A DNA stretch of 64,000 bases. Source: Kalmanozyma brasiliensis GHG001 (lineage: Eukaryota; Basidiomycota; Ustilaginomycetes; Ustilaginales). A program made the position numbers and the translations under genes. Positions within the stretch are counted from its first letter, which is position 1. Each line of letters opens with the position of its first letter. The notes beneath the pieces were generated by a model. That model did no database searches, was not told where the DNA came from, and worked only from the letters and a program-made list of their open reading frames with translations. This document shows, in pieces, positions 62,640 through 64,000 of the stretch. The stretch is from NCBI RefSeq assembly GCF_000497045.1, contig NW_015961962.1, positions 1 through 64,000 of the forward strand. Reading direction: 5' to 3'.

Positions 62640-64000
62640 CTAAGACCAAACATCGAGCAACAACCTCGAACGCTCCTTGAGTAGCTTCATCTCCTTCTTG
62701 CCCTCCCCAGCAGATCCCTTGGCCTCCTCCAGAATCTTGCCGAAGATAGCCTCAACATCCTGAGCCATACCCTTTGCCTCACCGCAAATGTAGATGTAGG
62801 CCTTGCGCTCGAGGATGTCCTCTGCGATCTGCTTACGTCGCTCCCAGATGAGGTCCTGAACGTAAAGCTTGGAGCCATCAGGCTTGAACTTCTCGCGGGA
62901 GACCGAGGTCTCCATGAGGAACTTGCCGCCGAGCTTCTGTGCGTACTGCGGCCACTCATCGCGGTAGAGGAAGTCCTCGTCCGTCTTGCGGCAACCGTAG
63001 AAGAGCCAGATGTTGCCCCAATCCTTGAGCGTCTCCTCGGGTGTCTTGCCGTTGGACTTCTCGAGCGCCTTCTCAGCGCTGCAAACACGGTCCTGAACAA
63101 AGGAGCGGAAGGGAGCGACACCAGTACCGGGTCCGACCATGATGACAGGGATCTTGGGCGAGGTGGGCAGGCGGAAGTTGGATCGTCGGATGTGGATGGG
63201 AGCACGGAACTTGCCGTCCTTGGTGTAGGCGTCGCGGGGACCGTTGAGCGAGTACTTGGGAGTGCCGAAGCGAGGATCGGTCGAGCCAGAGGGCTTCTCG
63301 CCGTTCTTTTCCATCTTGATGCTGCTGATGAAGTTGGTGGCGAGGCCGTGCACCCAAGGGCTCGAATCGTTGGCCTTGTATCGAAGCACGACTGCGGTGA
63401 TGTGGACCGACTTGGGGTGCATCTTAGGGCTCGACGAGATGGAGTAGAAACGAGGTCCAACGCGCGGTAGGTCCGAGATTACACGGTCGAAGGGGATGTT
63501 CCACGGCGTGATGGAGCTGGCATCGGCCTGGAGGTCGTCACCGGCGATCCACTGCATGGCCTCGGCAGTCTTGAGAAGGCGGCTGCCGATCTCAGCCTGG
63601 AAAGTGTCCTTGTTGGCGCAAACCTTCTCGAGCTTCGCCTGGATCTCGGGGGTGGGTGCAAACTTGGCAAAGCTATTGAGCGTCTGACGGGAGGCGGTGC
63701 TGGTGACATCGATGTAGTGTCGGAAGACGGCTTCGTAGGTGGTGGGAACGGGGAAGGGCACCTTGGCGAGAGTAGGGTCAAGCGACTCGACATCGATCAC
63801 AGAGAGGCGCTTATCCAGGAGACCAAAGACGGCAAGCACGCGGTCGACCTCCTGTTCAGGATTGTGCGCCCACACAGCGATATGGTCACCGTGCTGGTAC
63901 GAGATGCCAGATCCTTCGATGTCAAACTCGACGTGAACGCAGGTGCGGTCGGCGGTACCCTCGACGAAGAGCTCGCGAGCTTCCTGGATGACGGCGTTGT
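62640..64000 (-). CDS. NCP1: NADPH-cytochrome P450 reductase, 3' part (truncated by window)
   Basis: About 453 C-terminal residues; the 5' part lies beyond 64000. The frame continues to the window edge (HVEFDIEGSGISYQHGDHIA before VWAHNPEQE), so the GTG at 63875 is not a start. Visible are the FAD-binding motif PRFYSISSSPKMHP, the NADPH-binding MVGPGTGVAPFRSFVQDR, WLFYGCRKTDEDFLY, and ICGEAKGMAQDVEAIF, ending in the conserved C-terminal Trp (LLDVWS). The enzyme passes electrons from NADPH to microsomal P450s, for example in ergosterol synthesis. It is not part of the flavodoxin-like N-terminal half, which is off-window. Confidence 0.95.
   Translation of the reverse strand, partial: NAVIQEARELFVEGTADRTCVHVEFDIEGSGISYQHGDHIAVWAHNPEQEVDRVLAVFGLLDKRLSVIDVESLDPTLAKVPFPVPTTYEAVFRHYIDVTSTASRQTLNSFAKFAPTPEIQAKLEKVCANKDTFQAEIGSRLLKTAEAMQWIAGDDLQADASSITPWNIPFDRVISDLPRVGPRFYSISSSPKMHPKSVHITAVVLRYKANDSSPWVHGLATNFISSIKMEKNGEKPSGSTDPRFGTPKYSLNGPRDAYTKDGKFRAPIHIRRSNFRLPTSPKIPVIMVGPGTGVAPFRSFVQDRVCSAEKALEKSNGKTPEETLKDWGNIWLFYGCRKTDEDFLYRDEWPQYAQKLGGKFLMETSVSREKFKPDGSKLYVQDLIWERRKQIAEDILERKAYIYICGEAKGMAQDVEAIFGKILEEAKGSAGEGKKEMKLLKERSRLLLDVWS

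Noticed and set aside
62640..63875. GTG at 63875 as the start of a short reductase
   Set aside because: The conserved reductase frame continues upstream without stop to the window edge, so the gene is simply cut off.

Overview
The window looks like nuclear DNA of a basidiomycete smut fungus (Ustilaginaceae, Ustilago/Sporisorium type). Evidence: GC-rich DNA, long mostly intron-free genes with low-complexity Ser/Pro/Ala/Gln tracts, short GTAAGT/CAG introns where they occur, a fungal-type DASH subunit, a fungal CSL transcription factor, a fused lycopene cyclase/phytoene synthase, and an accessory complex I subunit. The genus is an inference; species is not called. I see no transposon, virus, plasmid or CRISPR array.

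Layout. 1-2550 holds no convincing gene. 2551-11902: a CNNM/Mam3-type CBS-domain membrane protein (-), a conserved coiled-coil protein (+), a GPHR-family Golgi pH regulator (-) and the DASH subunit Duo1 (+). 12140-19837: an unrecognised 691-aa protein (-), a complex I accessory subunit (-) and a TRP-like channel with an ML-like domain (+). 20299-27586: a DUF1749/SidJ-like hydrolase with one intron (+), the arginine-specific carbamoyl-phosphate synthase small subunit with an arginine attenuator peptide uORF in its leader (-), the golgin CASP/Coy1 (+) and a homeodomain protein (-).

27587-31349 is a 3.7-kb stretch without a supported gene. 31350-33132 is best read as one three-exon gene fusing an FSH serine hydrolase to a membrane-anchored cytochrome b5-like (MAPR/neudesin) domain. 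33619-38046 is a large CSL (CBF1/Su(H)/LAG-1) transcription factor. 38047-42575 is a 4.5-kb divergent intergenic region between CSL and a Zn2Cys6/PAS transcription factor (42576-44852).

45521-64000: a PB1/AT-hook chromatin-type protein (+), signal peptidase subunit Spc3 with one intron (-), a Mediator Med11-like protein (+), an ArfGAP with one intron (+), a 998-aa HSL-type lipase/esterase (-), an intron-containing tRNA-Gly(CCC) (-), a bifunctional carotenoid enzyme (+) and the 3' part of NADPH-cytochrome P450 reductase (-), cut by the window end.

The genes are mostly single housekeeping or regulatory units, not a cluster. Many are in convergent pairs with tails 80-390 nt apart. Golgi/secretory functions recur (GPHR, CASP, ArfGAP, Spc3), as do transcription regulators (homeodomain, CSL, Zn2Cys6-PAS, AT-hook, Med11). 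The observations most worth following are the FSH-cytochrome b5 gene fusion, the attenuator peptide upstream of CPA1 with its usual Trp replaced by Tyr, and the PB1 plus multi-AT-hook protein.
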